Below are positions 44,172 through 54,390 of a stretch of 64,000 bases of DNA, in pieces (within the stretch, counting starts at the first letter, position 1; the number at the start of each line of letters is the position of its first letter). The DNA lies in the NCBI GenBank assembly GCA_027487695.1, contig JAIYDB010000043.1, positions 1-64,000 of the forward strand, given 5' to 3'. This stretch comes from Cytophagaceae bacterium (GTDB taxonomy: Bacteria; Bacteroidota; Bacteroidia; Cytophagales; Flexibacteraceae). The notes beneath the pieces are model-generated. The model was not told where the DNA came from and did no database searches. It saw only the letters and a list, made by a program, of their open reading frames with translations. The position numbers and the translations under genes are program-made.

Positions 44172-47100
44172 ATGAAACATCGATACTCTATTAAATTACT
44201 AGCCGCTTTCCTTTTTATTTTGGCTGCTAACACCACTTTCGGACAGTCTGTACAATTACGTGCAAACCAGACCTTAGTTGATGGTAACACTAAATTAAGA
44301 ATTGAATTCTCTATAAGGAATGCGAGCGGTTCTCCGCTTTCTTTAGGTAATTCCGATATTCTATTTAGTTTAAATGATGGAGCCCTAAATACTCGAGCAT
44401 TTGTTAAAGACGCATCTGCCGATGGTATTTGGGACGATAATACAAACCCTCGTTTTTATGAGGACATTAGGTTCCCTTACATTCAATCTAACAATCAGTT
44501 TTTCCTTTCCACAAGAAGAACTATTAACGATACAACCGCAGCCGTTGCAACTGTTGCAAATGGACAAACTGCTGTATTAGCAGCTATTGTTATTCCAATT
44601 ACCGATTGCCAAGGCTTTAGTAATTTGACTTTTAATGCTGTTAATAGTACAATTAGAAATTTTAGAGGCGAGGTACTAACCGCTGGCTACACCAATGGAA
44701 CTATTGGTTTAGCTGCTCCTGCGCCAAACGTTGTTTTTAATCAAGAGCCAGGCTCTTTACCACTTGAGCCTTTCAGATATTGTGCCGATCAAACAGTTGC
44801 ATTAACGGCTGTAGGTGCTGGCGTTCAGCAATATCGTTTTTATAAAATCCCCGCAGGTGGTGGAATTAATGATACTGTTAATTTAGGTCCTTGGCAAAAT
44901 TCGGGTAGCTTCCCTCTTAACTTAGCCTCTAGAAACATTCAGACTGGCGATAGCGTTATAGTTTTCGTAAGAACAGCTACTTGTACGTATAAAATAGCAA
45001 GAGGTGCCTATTTTGAAATTGATAGACCATATACTGAGGCTCCTACACCTACAGATCCTTCTACAGCTAATAACATTATCTGTGTAAACAGTACCAATGG
45101 TACTTTTTCAATTAACCCTATACCAGGTGCGGTAGCTTATCAGTGGTCAGTAAATAGACCTCAGGCTGGTAATTTTGTGGGTACGCCTACCGGTACTACT
45201 GCTCAATTTGATTGGAATAATACCTATGTTGGTCCTGTAAGAATAAGAGTAAGAGCTATAAATACCTGCGGTCTTGGTAGAGGTGCAGAATTTGAGTTTT
45301 TTACCCGTATAGATGGTGGTCGTCCTGCAACACCTGCTTTACCAGATGCAGCTTCCCCAATTGCTGAGCCAGTTTGTATAAACGCGCAAATTATTACTCA
45401 ATTTACTGTACCAGCTGGTAGGTTTGCTTATGATTATGTTTGGGGTGTAACTCCATCTAATGCTATTAATAGTTTTAGTGTTAATACGTCGTCAGATACT
45501 AACACAAGCACTAGATCTATCACTATCAATTGGAATAGAAACTTTAGAGGATCTAGCGTACGTATTGCCGTAGCAGCTGAAAATTCGTGCGGCAGATCAG
45601 ATTCTTCTATTCTTACTTTGCAAGTGCAACCGTTACCTAACAAACCTACACGTATAGTTAGCAATATTTCTAATAATACACTTTGTGAAGGAGATACCAA
45701 TGAAGTAACCTTTACAATGGTTGTTGCCCCAGGTGCAACTCCTATTGCTACAACCAATGGTTACAGATGGGCTTTCCGAGTTTCACCGAATGCTTTGAAC
45801 CAACTTTATCCAGGTAATCCAAATACAGTGCTTGCCCGTTCGGTGAATCCAGTTTTCTCAACCGATGGACCTACTATTACAGTAAAAGCCAATAAAGATT
45901 TCTTCGGTTATTATCAAGTTATTGGTGCCGTAGCAGGTGTTAACTGTGAAGGTGAAGATTTTCTTTCTGAATCTTATGGTTTAGATGGTGGCTTTGAAAC
46001 ACCAAGATCTTCAGCGTTGAGCGATACTGTTTCTTTAGATTTCTTTATGAGCCCTAAGCCAAGAAGAGATTTTGTAGAAGCACCAACAGGCGCAAGAGCA
46101 ATATGTAGATCTGCTGGTTCAGATACTGCACGATTTACCTATACACCATCTAGGTATAACCCTCGTTATACTTGGAGTGTGCTTCAGGTTCCAGATGGTC
46201 CAGATCCAAGCTTATTGGGTAACTTCCTAGCTACAGATACTAGTTTGACCTCAAACTTGGTGATAAGCCCTACAGCACCAAATGGAGATTATTTTATCCG
46301 TGTTACTACTTCAAATGCTTGCGGCGCTGGCGATACTTCTAGCTTATTAAGAATTAGATTGAGTACAGCCCCTGCAACTAAGATTGATAGTATTTTTGTT
46401 TTCTACGCTAATACCAATATAACTACCGACTCTGCTCAAAGAGGTGGTGGTGATAGAAGATTCTGTAAAAACAACAACGAAACCACTCAGCTCTTTGCAT
46501 TGGTTAAGTATGATAATAACGTATTTGATACAGTTGCCTCGTCTAGCCCAACTGCCTTGTTTTACAGATGGGAAGTACGCAATGGCTCAGGATCGATTAT
46601 TCCTGGTGTTATTGTAAGAGGAGTAAATTCAGGCGATTTAGGTAATGGCATAGGGAAATTGGGTACCACAACAGGTGGAAGAATAGCAACTAATCCTTAT
46701 CCTTCAGTATTTAAAAGAACTGCTGAAAGGTTAACAGTAAGAGGTGCTCAATTTAGAGACGATTCTTCTGTAGTGCATATAACGTTGCCAACTGGTTATA
46801 CTGGTCCATTTACTATTGTTTCACTACCAGTTAATGGTTGTAATGTGAATAGCTTAACGCTACAACGAGATAGTTCAATCACGTTCAGAGGTGGCTTATT
46901 TGTTCGTCCTCAGGTTTATGTAGGTAGAAGTACTGATGCTGCAAGCAGAGTTCCATTAGGCACTGCTTATAGATTAGGTGGCGGACCAGCAGTAAATGCA
47001 CCACTTACACCAACCGCAACTGTTTTTAATGGTTCTTTAAGATCTTCAGATTTTACTTGGATTCTAAATACTCCAACAGTTGGTACTTTAGATATATCTG

Positions 47101-48065
47101 ATTCTATAAACCCTGTATTTACTTCTTCTTCTGCTGGTTCTCAGTCGGTTTCACTAAAGGTAGTTGATTCACTAGGTTGCGGAAGTTTAGCAGGTACTAA
47201 CGTATCAATAGCTTCTTTCGATTCTTACAACGTGAGTTTAAAAGCTCTATTAGAAGGACCGTATAACGCAGCTACACAATTGATGCACGATTCGCTTTAC
47301 AATACCTTAGATCCAGCAAATGGAAATGAAAGAGCTGTAGCATTACGTTTTGAAAGAAGAAATTTAGCAACTGCTGTATTAGCAACTCAACCTACATTAA
47401 CACCAGGAACAAGATTCCCATCTTCTCCTAGTAATCAGATTGTAGATTTTGTTAAAATTGAACTCTACAGAGAAGGAAACACAAATCCGGCTGTTGCGGC
47501 AAATATTGTTGCTGAGGGCTATGCATTCCTTAAGCAAGACGGTACTATTGTTGATGCTTATACTGGAACATTACCATACGCAAACCTTGCAAAGGTTCGT
47601 CCTGCTGATGTTATTGCCCCTACAGATGCATTCATGGTAAGAGTAAAACATAGAAACCACCTTCAAATTTTCTCAAATGCAACAAATAAGGTTATTCCAC
47701 AAGTTAACCTAGCCCCTGGAAATACTCTTGCAACAGGATTTGTTGATCTTACAGTGCCGGGTAACGTTTATCAGGAAGTTAGAGGTGTGAATGGTTCTAA
47801 CATAAATATTGTTGGAGGTAAAGCACTGGCTATTGCTGGAAATGTTGAAAGCGGTTTATCAGCTGCTAATAGTCGCTTCTCGTTGAACGAGATTAACTCT
47901 CACGATATTAAACAAGTAGGCGATGCAATGTTCAGGGCAGTTCCACCTAATCAAAATAGATATTTCTTACTAGCAGATATCAATTTGTCTGGCAGTGTAA
48001 CAGCTACCGATTATTTGATTACGTTACGCAATTCTTCTCAATTGCTTTTCACAACCAATCCGTAA
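44172..48065 (+). CDS. Large secreted Ig/PKD-like surface protein (1297 residues)
   Basis: The product has a signal peptide (about 1-24, ending NTTFGQS) and then an N-terminal domain containing SLGNSDILFSLNDG that is shared with the next protein. A row of beta-sandwich domains (about 200-1050) follows, with PKD-like parts repeating a pattern of YxWxV, SNACGAGD and paired Cys. Near the C-terminus the segment ADINLSGSVTATDYLITLRN resembles one half of a dockerin repeat. No type A or type B sorting domain is visible at the end. It lies 34 bases before the next gene and is likely one unit with it and PorP/SprF. A role in adhesion is inferred. Confidence 0.75.
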   Translation: MKHRYSIKLLAAFLFILAANTTFGQSVQLRANQTLVDGNTKLRIEFSIRNASGSPLSLGNSDILFSLNDGALNTRAFVKDASADGIWDDNTNPRFYEDIRFPYIQSNNQFFLSTRRTINDTTAAVATVANGQTAVLAAIVIPITDCQGFSNLTFNAVNSTIRNFRGEVLTAGYTNGTIGLAAPAPNVVFNQEPGSLPLEPFRYCADQTVALTAVGAGVQQYRFYKIPAGGGINDTVNLGPWQNSGSFPLNLASRNIQTGDSVIVFVRTATCTYKIARGAYFEIDRPYTEAPTPTDPSTANNIICVNSTNGTFSINPIPGAVAYQWSVNRPQAGNFVGTPTGTTAQFDWNNTYVGPVRIRVRAINTCGLGRGAEFEFFTRIDGGRPATPALPDAASPIAEPVCINAQIITQFTVPAGRFAYDYVWGVTPSNAINSFSVNTSSDTNTSTRSITINWNRNFRGSSVRIAVAAENSCGRSDSSILTLQVQPLPNKPTRIVSNISNNTLCEGDTNEVTFTMVVAPGATPIATTNGYRWAFRVSPNALNQLYPGNPNTVLARSVNPVFSTDGPTITVKANKDFFGYYQVIGAVAGVNCEGEDFLSESYGLDGGFETPRSSALSDTVSLDFFMSPKPRRDFVEAPTGARAICRSAGSDTARFTYTPSRYNPRYTWSVLQVPDGPDPSLLGNFLATDTSLTSNLVISPTAPNGDYFIRVTTSNACGAGDTSSLLRIRLSTAPATKIDSIFVFYANTNITTDSAQRGGGDRRFCKNNNETTQLFALVKYDNNVFDTVASSSPTALFYRWEVRNGSGSIIPGVIVRGVNSGDLGNGIGKLGTTTGGRIATNPYPSVFKRTAERLTVRGAQFRDDSSVVHITLPTGYTGPFTIVSLPVNGCNVNSLTLQRDSSITFRGGLFVRPQVYVGRSTDAASRVPLGTAYRLGGGPAVNAPLTPTATVFNGSLRSSDFTWILNTPTVGTLDISDSINPVFTSSSAGSQSVSLKVVDSLGCGSLAGTNVSIASFDSYNVSLKALLEGPYNAATQLMHDSLYNTLDPANGNERAVALRFERRNLATAVLATQPTLTPGTRFPSSPSNQIVDFVKIELYREGNTNPAVAANIVAEGYAFLKQDGTIVDAYTGTLPYANLAKVRPADVIAPTDAFMVRVKHRNHLQIFSNATNKVIPQVNLAPGNTLATGFVDLTVPGNVYQEVRGVNGSNINIVGGKALAIAGNVESGLSAANSRFSLNEINSHDIKQVGDAMFRAVPPNQNRYFLLADINLSGSVTATDYLITLRNSSQLLFTTNP

Positions 48066-48099
48066 TCAGCTACAACCTTAATTTGTTAAAGAAATTGAT

Positions 48100-50112
48100 A
48101 TGTTTCGTCTAAGAATAATATACTTACTTACGCTTTTCATTTGTGGGGCATCGGCATTTGGTCAAACCATAAATGCAAGAATTACACCAGTAATAAGTGT
48201 TAATAACGACTCTCTATACTTGGATATAGAAGTAACAAGGTCTGGAATGGCAACGTTTCCGTTAGGAAATTCAGACTTTGCTTTCCGAATTACAGACTCA
48301 AGAACAAGCGTTCCTGGGTTATCAAGCCCAATTGATTTAGCCGGAATTACAATAAAATCTCGTGGTCGTTGGGATGCTACAGCAGATACAAACTATCTTC
48401 CAATAGCATTTGATAAATCAGTTGATAACAGTACTTTTATTTTAAAAGTAAGAACAAAAACACCAAGATCGCTTGCAACATTGTCTAATTCAACAATTGT
48501 TCAGTCTAACTTTGGACCAACCTCTTTAGTTGCTAGGTTAGCGACTAAAATTGAAGCTGGTGCTTGTTTAGATAGTATAAAGCTTGAGTGGAACAGAAAT
48601 ATTTCAAATGCTGCACCAGTAGGTTACCTTAATGCCTATACATTTAATATTACCAATAGTACCTACGGAAATTCATTTATACCTGTATCTGGTAATAACT
48701 ATATAAAACTACGTCCTACTATTGTTGCTCCTTTAGTTGGTGCGGCATCGTTGCCACAGGCGGTTTTATTTACTTGGTATTCAGTTCCTAACGTTCGCAG
48801 ATATTTTGCAAGAATTGTGAAGAACAATGGTACTGAAACAACTTTTGTAAACATTGGCAATGGCAACGTTACTGAATATCGTGTTCAAACCAGACCTAGA
48901 GATACAGTTTGTTTCACTTTGTTTGCAAAATCGTCTTGTGGATTGGATTCAGTACAAAGTGGTGTGGCTTGTGGTACGGCTTTAGAATGTCCGATCTTAA
49001 CTTTAGAATCTTCTAACGTTACCTTAAATAAGAATACGCCATATTGCCCAACAGAATTAGTAACTATTACTATTGATACGGCAGGTAAAAACTTAACCAG
49101 ACCAGCACGTTTTTCTTTTGACAATGGCTTAACCTTTACAGGTAGCAATACATTTTCGTTCAGAGGAACAAGAGATACTACTTTAAGAGTGACCTATCAG
49201 GATGGAGATTTTTGCCCTGCAAATACTACTATCACAGTAAATGTGCCAATTTTAAGACTAACCCAAGCTAATACTTCTATTGCTATGAATCTGGTTGATT
49301 CTATTTGTAATAGTAGTAATGTAAGTTTAGCCTATACCCCAACTGGCGATAACTTAATTTATACTTGGACAACATCAGGCGCTGGTACTTTTGTAGATGC
49401 CGCTGGTGGTGTTTTACCTACTCCGGCAATAGGTACTCCAATTTTCTACCGTCCTGCTCCAGGTGAAACAGGTGTGATTAACTTCCGTGCCTTTAACGAT
49501 TGCTTTGGCATTGGCGCAAATGACAATGTGAAGTTATTGGCTCAACCTGATGCTGCTGTATTGGCCGATCCAACTCAACTACAAGGTAATAGCTTCCCTA
49601 CAAATTCGCCAATTCGTTTTTCTAGAACTACTCCAGTTGCGGGTGAGATTTACGATTACGTGTTTAGTGATAACTTAGGTAATGTTTTAGATACAAATGC
49701 TTCAACTATTACGCGTACTTTCTCTACTGGCGGTACTTACAGAATTACTTTAACTGTAACAAACGGCTCAGGATGTGTTGATACTGCTAGTCAAACCTTT
49801 AGAGTTGTTGAAAACTTTAATGTTTATCTGCCTAACGTTTTCTCTCCAGCAGCTACTAATCCTTTAGATCAGACCTTTAGAATTAACGGTACTGGTGTTC
49901 AAGAAGCTATTGAATTGATCGTGTTCGACCGTTGGGGTAAGGAAGTGTATACTGAATCTAATTTTACCAGAGCTAAGAATGTTGGCTGGAATGGTAAAAA
50001 AGATAACACTGGCGATTTACAACAAACAGGTACATATTCGTATGTTATCCGAGGTAAATTCGTGAACAACAATAACTTTGAAAAATCTGGTACAGTAACC
50101 TTAATTCGCTAA
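48100..50112 (+). CDS. Type IX secretion substrate with gliding-type C-terminal domain
   Basis: The 670-residue product has a signal peptide (about 1-21), an N-terminal domain homologous to that of the preceding gene (LGNSDFAFRITD), Ig-like and PKD-like parts in the middle, and at the end (about 580-670) the gliding-motility C-terminal (type B) sorting domain: VYLPNVFSPAATNPLDQ, then VFDRWGKEVY, then GWNGK and a TGTYSYVI strand. This domain sends proteins to the type IX secretion machine. The PorP/SprF gene follows after 9 bases, which is the usual pairing for type B substrates. Confidence 0.9.
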   Translation: MFRLRIIYLLTLFICGASAFGQTINARITPVISVNNDSLYLDIEVTRSGMATFPLGNSDFAFRITDSRTSVPGLSSPIDLAGITIKSRGRWDATADTNYLPIAFDKSVDNSTFILKVRTKTPRSLATLSNSTIVQSNFGPTSLVARLATKIEAGACLDSIKLEWNRNISNAAPVGYLNAYTFNITNSTYGNSFIPVSGNNYIKLRPTIVAPLVGAASLPQAVLFTWYSVPNVRRYFARIVKNNGTETTFVNIGNGNVTEYRVQTRPRDTVCFTLFAKSSCGLDSVQSGVACGTALECPILTLESSNVTLNKNTPYCPTELVTITIDTAGKNLTRPARFSFDNGLTFTGSNTFSFRGTRDTTLRVTYQDGDFCPANTTITVNVPILRLTQANTSIAMNLVDSICNSSNVSLAYTPTGDNLIYTWTTSGAGTFVDAAGGVLPTPAIGTPIFYRPAPGETGVINFRAFNDCFGIGANDNVKLLAQPDAAVLADPTQLQGNSFPTNSPIRFSRTTPVAGEIYDYVFSDNLGNVLDTNASTITRTFSTGGTYRITLTVTNGSGCVDTASQTFRVVENFNVYLPNVFSPAATNPLDQTFRINGTGVQEAIELIVFDRWGKEVYTESNFTRAKNVGWNGKKDNTGDLQQTGTYSYVIRGKFVNNNNFEKSGTVTLIR

Positions 50113-50121
50113 TTACTGAAG

Positions 50122-51174
50122 ATGAAACTTTATACTAAGAAATTTGCTGCGGCATTATTTACCATTTTCATAACAGGCGTAGGTCAAATGGTTACTGCAC
50201 AAGAGGTTCAATTCTCGCAGTTTTACGCTTCATCGTTATACTTAAACCCAGCTTTAGCGGGTGTTGAAAACGATTTTACTGTTAACTCTAATTTCCGCTC
50301 TCAGTGGATTAGTTCTTCAAGTAGCCAAATCACTACTCAACTATCAGCTATCATGCCGTTGTATGCTAGCAGCGGAAGAAAAGGATTAATGGGTGGTGTT
50401 GGTTTAGGCCTATTTACCGATGGTTCTGGAGCAGGTGGTGCTATGCGCCAAACTGGTTTCCGTGCTAGTTATGCATATAGCTTTGGTTTGGATAACGATT
50501 TACACCGCTTTAGCTTCGGTGCTCAGGCGGGCTTTACCCAAAGAGCTATTGATGCAAATGCACAATGGGGTAGCCAATATGTAAATGGTAATTACGATCC
50601 GAATTTAATCCCTGATAACGTAGGTGTTAATAATAGAGTTTCTCATGGTGTGTTTAACCTTGGTGCTTTTTGGAGTTTTAACCCTGCAAGAAACTATTAC
50701 CGTGCTGGTACAAGTGGTTACAGTGGTATTGCTATCGGCAACTTAAACCGTCCGAATGTTTCTTTGACTGATAATGGTACCGATCAATTACCAGTGGTTA
50801 TTAAGTACCATGGCGGTTTAGAGTTACACGGAACTCGCAGGTTTAACTTTGGTCCGCAAGTTTTAGTTGCAGCTACTCAAGGTCACGGTAATCAAATTAA
50901 TGCAGGTATTTCTGCAAATTATAAGTTGATTGATAATCCTTTTGGTTTGTTGGGTAATACCGACTTGCTATTTAGCGGTTGGTATAGAGTTGGTAATGGT
51001 GTAATTGCTGCCGTTGGTATTAGCAATGCAACATACACGTTAGGTTTTAGTTATGATTTAACCACTTCATCGTTAGGTAATTATAATAATGGCAATGGTG
51101 CTTACGAGATTTCGTTCAGCATCAGAAATGCTAAAGATAAGCGTCGTCGTCGTTTCGATACACCACGTATTTAA
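50122..51174 (+). CDS. PorP/SprF-family type IX secretion membrane protein
   Basis: The 350-residue product has a signal peptide (about 1-26) and the family start QEVQFSQFYASSLYLNPALAG, followed by an outer-membrane beta-barrel. Family members form the exit or anchoring partner of a type B secreted protein, as SprF does for SprB. It is next to such a protein here. A hairpin terminator ends the unit. Confidence 0.93.
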   Translation: MKLYTKKFAAALFTIFITGVGQMVTAQEVQFSQFYASSLYLNPALAGVENDFTVNSNFRSQWISSSSSQITTQLSAIMPLYASSGRKGLMGGVGLGLFTDGSGAGGAMRQTGFRASYAYSFGLDNDLHRFSFGAQAGFTQRAIDANAQWGSQYVNGNYDPNLIPDNVGVNNRVSHGVFNLGAFWSFNPARNYYRAGTSGYSGIAIGNLNRPNVSLTDNGTDQLPVVIKYHGGLELHGTRRFNFGPQVLVAATQGHGNQINAGISANYKLIDNPFGLLGNTDLLFSGWYRVGNGVIAAVGISNATYTLGFSYDLTTSSLGNYNNGNGAYEISFSIRNAKDKRRRRFDTPRI

Positions 51175-51195
51175 TTGCTACTACTTCAGATTATG

Positions 51196-51226
51196 AAAAC
51201 CTCAGTATTTACTACTGAGGTTTTTT
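51196..51226 (+). terminator. Terminator of the type IX secretion locus
   Basis: A perfect 12-bp stem (51196-51207 with 51213-51224), 5-base loop, T tract at 51221-51226, 21 bases after the PorP/SprF stop. Confidence 0.92.
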
Positions 51227-51312
51227 CATTTCATGTGATTTTAAGTATTGAAATGCAGTATAATTTTGTTGTTTAAGCACTACTTTTGGAGTTCTATTAT
51301 TGAAAGTTTTAA

Positions 51313-54300
51313 TTGCCTATGATGAGCGAAAAGCTCTTAATGTCTTTAATTCAACTCTTTGCAATTATTGCAAAGCTAGATTTTTTTGATCTGTACTCCA
51401 GAAGCGTAGTGCTCAATTTTCTAGCATCTCGTTTGAGCCAAGACGAAGCTGAGCGTTACATCATTCACTTCGATAGGCACTTGATTGAAATGACTAAGGC
51501 TAATGAAGGGAAAGCAGTTTCAAATAGACTTTCAGTTAAGGATAATGCACGTGTTTTATTGATTTGCTCTCAGATAAATCAGGAACTAACTCAAGCAGAT
51601 AAGATTGCTATTTTGGTTGTGGTCTTTGACCTAATTTCCGCCAATGATGAAATTTCTGCAGGGGAATTAGACTTGGTTACTACCATGGGCGATGTGTTGA
51701 ATATAGCCCAACATGAATACCAAATGATTTCAGATTTTGCTATGGATAAAACCCCTAGTGAAATAAATGAACCATATTTTCTTACCTTCAACAGTATTGG
51801 CGAAGGTTATGGAAAGGTAATTGCTAAACCAGATTTACAAGGCACTATCAGGTTACTGCATTTACCGAGCATAAATAATTACATCATTAAATATAAGGGC
51901 AAGGCTAAGTATTGGCTCAATGCTCAATCAATGCCTAATGGTAGAATTTTTAATTTTACCACAGGTAGCATTTTGAGGGGTGCTAAGTTGGCACCTATTT
52001 ACTTTTCAGATGTAGTAGCAGCCTTTAGTGGTAATGTTTACGCTAATCCTATCGTTTTTGAAGTTAAGGACATTGCCTATCAGTTTGTTGGTGGCAAGGT
52101 AGGACTTCATCCATTTTCAATGACCGAAGAAAGTGGTAACCTAGTAGGAATTATGGGTCCTTCTGGTGCTGGAAAAAGTACTTTATTGGAACTTCTAAAT
52201 GGCACATTAACTCCTTCTAAAGGCAATATCCTGATTAATGGGGTTGATTTAACAACAGAAAAAGATAAGTTAGAAGGCTATATAGGCTATGTTCCACAAG
52301 ACGATTTATTGATTGAAGACCTTTCCGTTTATGAAAATTTGTTTTATGCTGCCAAACTTTCATTAGCGCACCTTAATACAGTTGAGATAAATGAGGTGGT
52401 CAATCAAACTCTTGAAAGTCTTGCCATTAAAGATATTAGCCATTTAAAAGTGGGTAATCCATTAAGTAAAACGATAAGTGGTGGGGAACGCAAAAGGGTA
52501 AACATTGCACTTGAATTATTGCGCCAGCCTTCCATTCTGTTTTTGGATGAGCCAACCAGCGGTTTATCGTCCAGAAACTCTTTGAGTATTATGGATTTGC
52601 TTAAGCAATTAACCCTTACCAACAAGCTCATATTCGTAGTAATACATCAGCCAAGTTCAGACATTTTCAAAATGCTGGATAAATTGGTGATTTTAGATAC
52701 GGGAGGGTACCCCATTTATTACGGTAATCCAGTTGAGGCTATTGGCTATTTCAAGGAAAGGGTAAACCAGATTAGGGCAGGCGATACAGTATGTCCTGAA
52801 TGTGGCAATGTAAATCCTGAGCAGATTTTCGATATTATTGAAACCAAGGTCGTTAATGAATTCGGTCGGTTTACGAATAAACGACGCGTGACACCTGAGG
52901 CTTGGAATTTGTATTACCGTGAGTTTTTACAGAAGACCAAACCCAAAAGGGAGATAGTCTTTGAAAAGGCACATACCAATATTGCCAATCAGCTACAGCA
53001 ATGGCTCGTTTTCATCAGTAGAGATGTAAAAGCTAAGCTTCGCAATAAGCAATACCTGCTAGTTAATGCCTTGCAAACACCATTGCTAGCCTTGGTTTTG
53101 GCGTTTGTAAATCGATACTACGATACCACTAACCCTGATTCTGAATACTCACTCAATCAGAATAGTAATATCCCAGTATATTTCTTTATGAGCATTATTG
53201 TAGCCTTGTTTACAGGGCTCATTATAAGTGCAGAGGAGATTTACCACGACCGTAAAATCCTGAAACGAGAAAAGTTCTTAAAGCTAAGCAGGTTAAGTTA
53301 TTTGTTCTCCAAGGTATCAGTATTGTTTACTTTATCGGCAATTCAGATGCTGGTATTTGTACTTATAGGAAATTATGTACTTGAAATAGAAGGGATTACA
53401 ATAATGAACTGGCTTGTCATGTTTTCCTTAGCCTGTTTTGCTAATACCCTTGGTCTTAATATTTCTAGTGCCTTTAATAGTGCGGTTACCATTTATATCC
53501 TTATCCCGATACTCCTTATTCCACAGCTTATTTTAGGGGGAATTGTTATTAAGTATGATAAGCTAAATCCCCTGTTAACCGATGGTTACAAGGTTCCGTT
53601 TATTGGTCAAGCCATGGCAAGTCGATGGGGATTTGAAGCTATTATGGTGCATCAGTTTATGGAAAATCCATATAACAAACCTTTCTATGGACCAGATAGC
53701 CGTATGGCCAATGCCGAATTCAAGAAGAATTTCCTTATTCCAGAATTGCAGGCCAAGTTAGAAGGCTGCTATATGCTTACCCTCAATTCAGATGAAAACC
53801 AGCAACAACAACTCACCTCAACTTTAGATGCGGTACGCCTGTTTTTGATAGAAGAAGGCAAACAGAATCCAAAATACGCTTTCCCACAGGCTAACTTGGT
53901 AACAACAACAAACTTTGAACCCAAGCTTGGAGAAGCGGTTAATGCCCATTTGCTGAATCTGAAAACGCTTTATGTTGAAAAGTTTAACCAAGCCAATGCC
54001 GATAAGCAACGTATTTTAAACCAAATGATTTCAAAAGTAAATGGTGCTGAGCAACTTCAGTATTTGCAAAAAACTTATCAGAATACGGCAATCAATGATT
54101 TAGTGCTTTATAAAGATGCCGAAACTCACGTTTGGCCTTACAACAATAGCTACGTAGAAAAAAGCAATCCTATTTATAATGCACCTACCCCAAGCGGGTA
54201 TTTAGATTTTAGTGCGCAAATGTTTACCCCAGTGGTGTGGTTTATGGGTAGGTATTGGCCTACGCCTTGGTTTAATTTGGCGGTGGTTTGGGCAATGTCT

Positions 54301-54387
54301 GGCTTATTGTTTTTGAATTTGCAATTCAATGGGCTCAAGAAATTTGTCGATTTTTGCGGTAGGTCTTTCGGCAGACCAGTAAAGTAA
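51313..54387 (+). CDS. ABCG-like transporter with TerB-like N-terminal domain
   Basis: The 1024-residue product has four parts. Residues 1 to about 145 are helical and TerB-like (KIAILVVVFDLISANDEIS). Then a beta-rich stretch (about 150-250) that may be an FHA-like or unknown fold. The ATP-binding cassette (about 255-480) has Walker A MGPSGAGKSTLLELL, signature SGGERKRV and Walker B ILFLDEPTSGL. After a small CPECGN piece comes an ABC-2 permease (about 575-770) with six hydrophobic segments and a long extracytoplasmic part. This resembles the ABCG/White family. The substrate is unknown. It may be one unit with the BatC-like gene 3 bases later. Confidence 0.88.
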   Translation: MPMMSEKLLMSLIQLFAIIAKLDFFDLYSRSVVLNFLASRLSQDEAERYIIHFDRHLIEMTKANEGKAVSNRLSVKDNARVLLICSQINQELTQADKIAILVVVFDLISANDEISAGELDLVTTMGDVLNIAQHEYQMISDFAMDKTPSEINEPYFLTFNSIGEGYGKVIAKPDLQGTIRLLHLPSINNYIIKYKGKAKYWLNAQSMPNGRIFNFTTGSILRGAKLAPIYFSDVVAAFSGNVYANPIVFEVKDIAYQFVGGKVGLHPFSMTEESGNLVGIMGPSGAGKSTLLELLNGTLTPSKGNILINGVDLTTEKDKLEGYIGYVPQDDLLIEDLSVYENLFYAAKLSLAHLNTVEINEVVNQTLESLAIKDISHLKVGNPLSKTISGGERKRVNIALELLRQPSILFLDEPTSGLSSRNSLSIMDLLKQLTLTNKLIFVVIHQPSSDIFKMLDKLVILDTGGYPIYYGNPVEAIGYFKERVNQIRAGDTVCPECGNVNPEQIFDIIETKVVNEFGRFTNKRRVTPEAWNLYYREFLQKTKPKREIVFEKAHTNIANQLQQWLVFISRDVKAKLRNKQYLLVNALQTPLLALVLAFVNRYYDTTNPDSEYSLNQNSNIPVYFFMSIIVALFTGLIISAEEIYHDRKILKREKFLKLSRLSYLFSKVSVLFTLSAIQMLVFVLIGNYVLEIEGITIMNWLVMFSLACFANTLGLNISSAFNSAVTIYILIPILLIPQLILGGIVIKYDKLNPLLTDGYKVPFIGQAMASRWGFEAIMVHQFMENPYNKPFYGPDSRMANAEFKKNFLIPELQAKLEGCYMLTLNSDENQQQQLTSTLDAVRLFLIEEGKQNPKYAFPQANLVTTTNFEPKLGEAVNAHLLNLKTLYVEKFNQANADKQRILNQMISKVNGAEQLQYLQKTYQNTAINDLVLYKDAETHVWPYNNSYVEKSNPIYNAPTPSGYLDFSAQMFTPVVWFMGRYWPTPWFNLAVVWAMSGLLFLNLQFNGLKKFVDFCGRSFGRPVK

Positions 54388-54390
54388 TTC

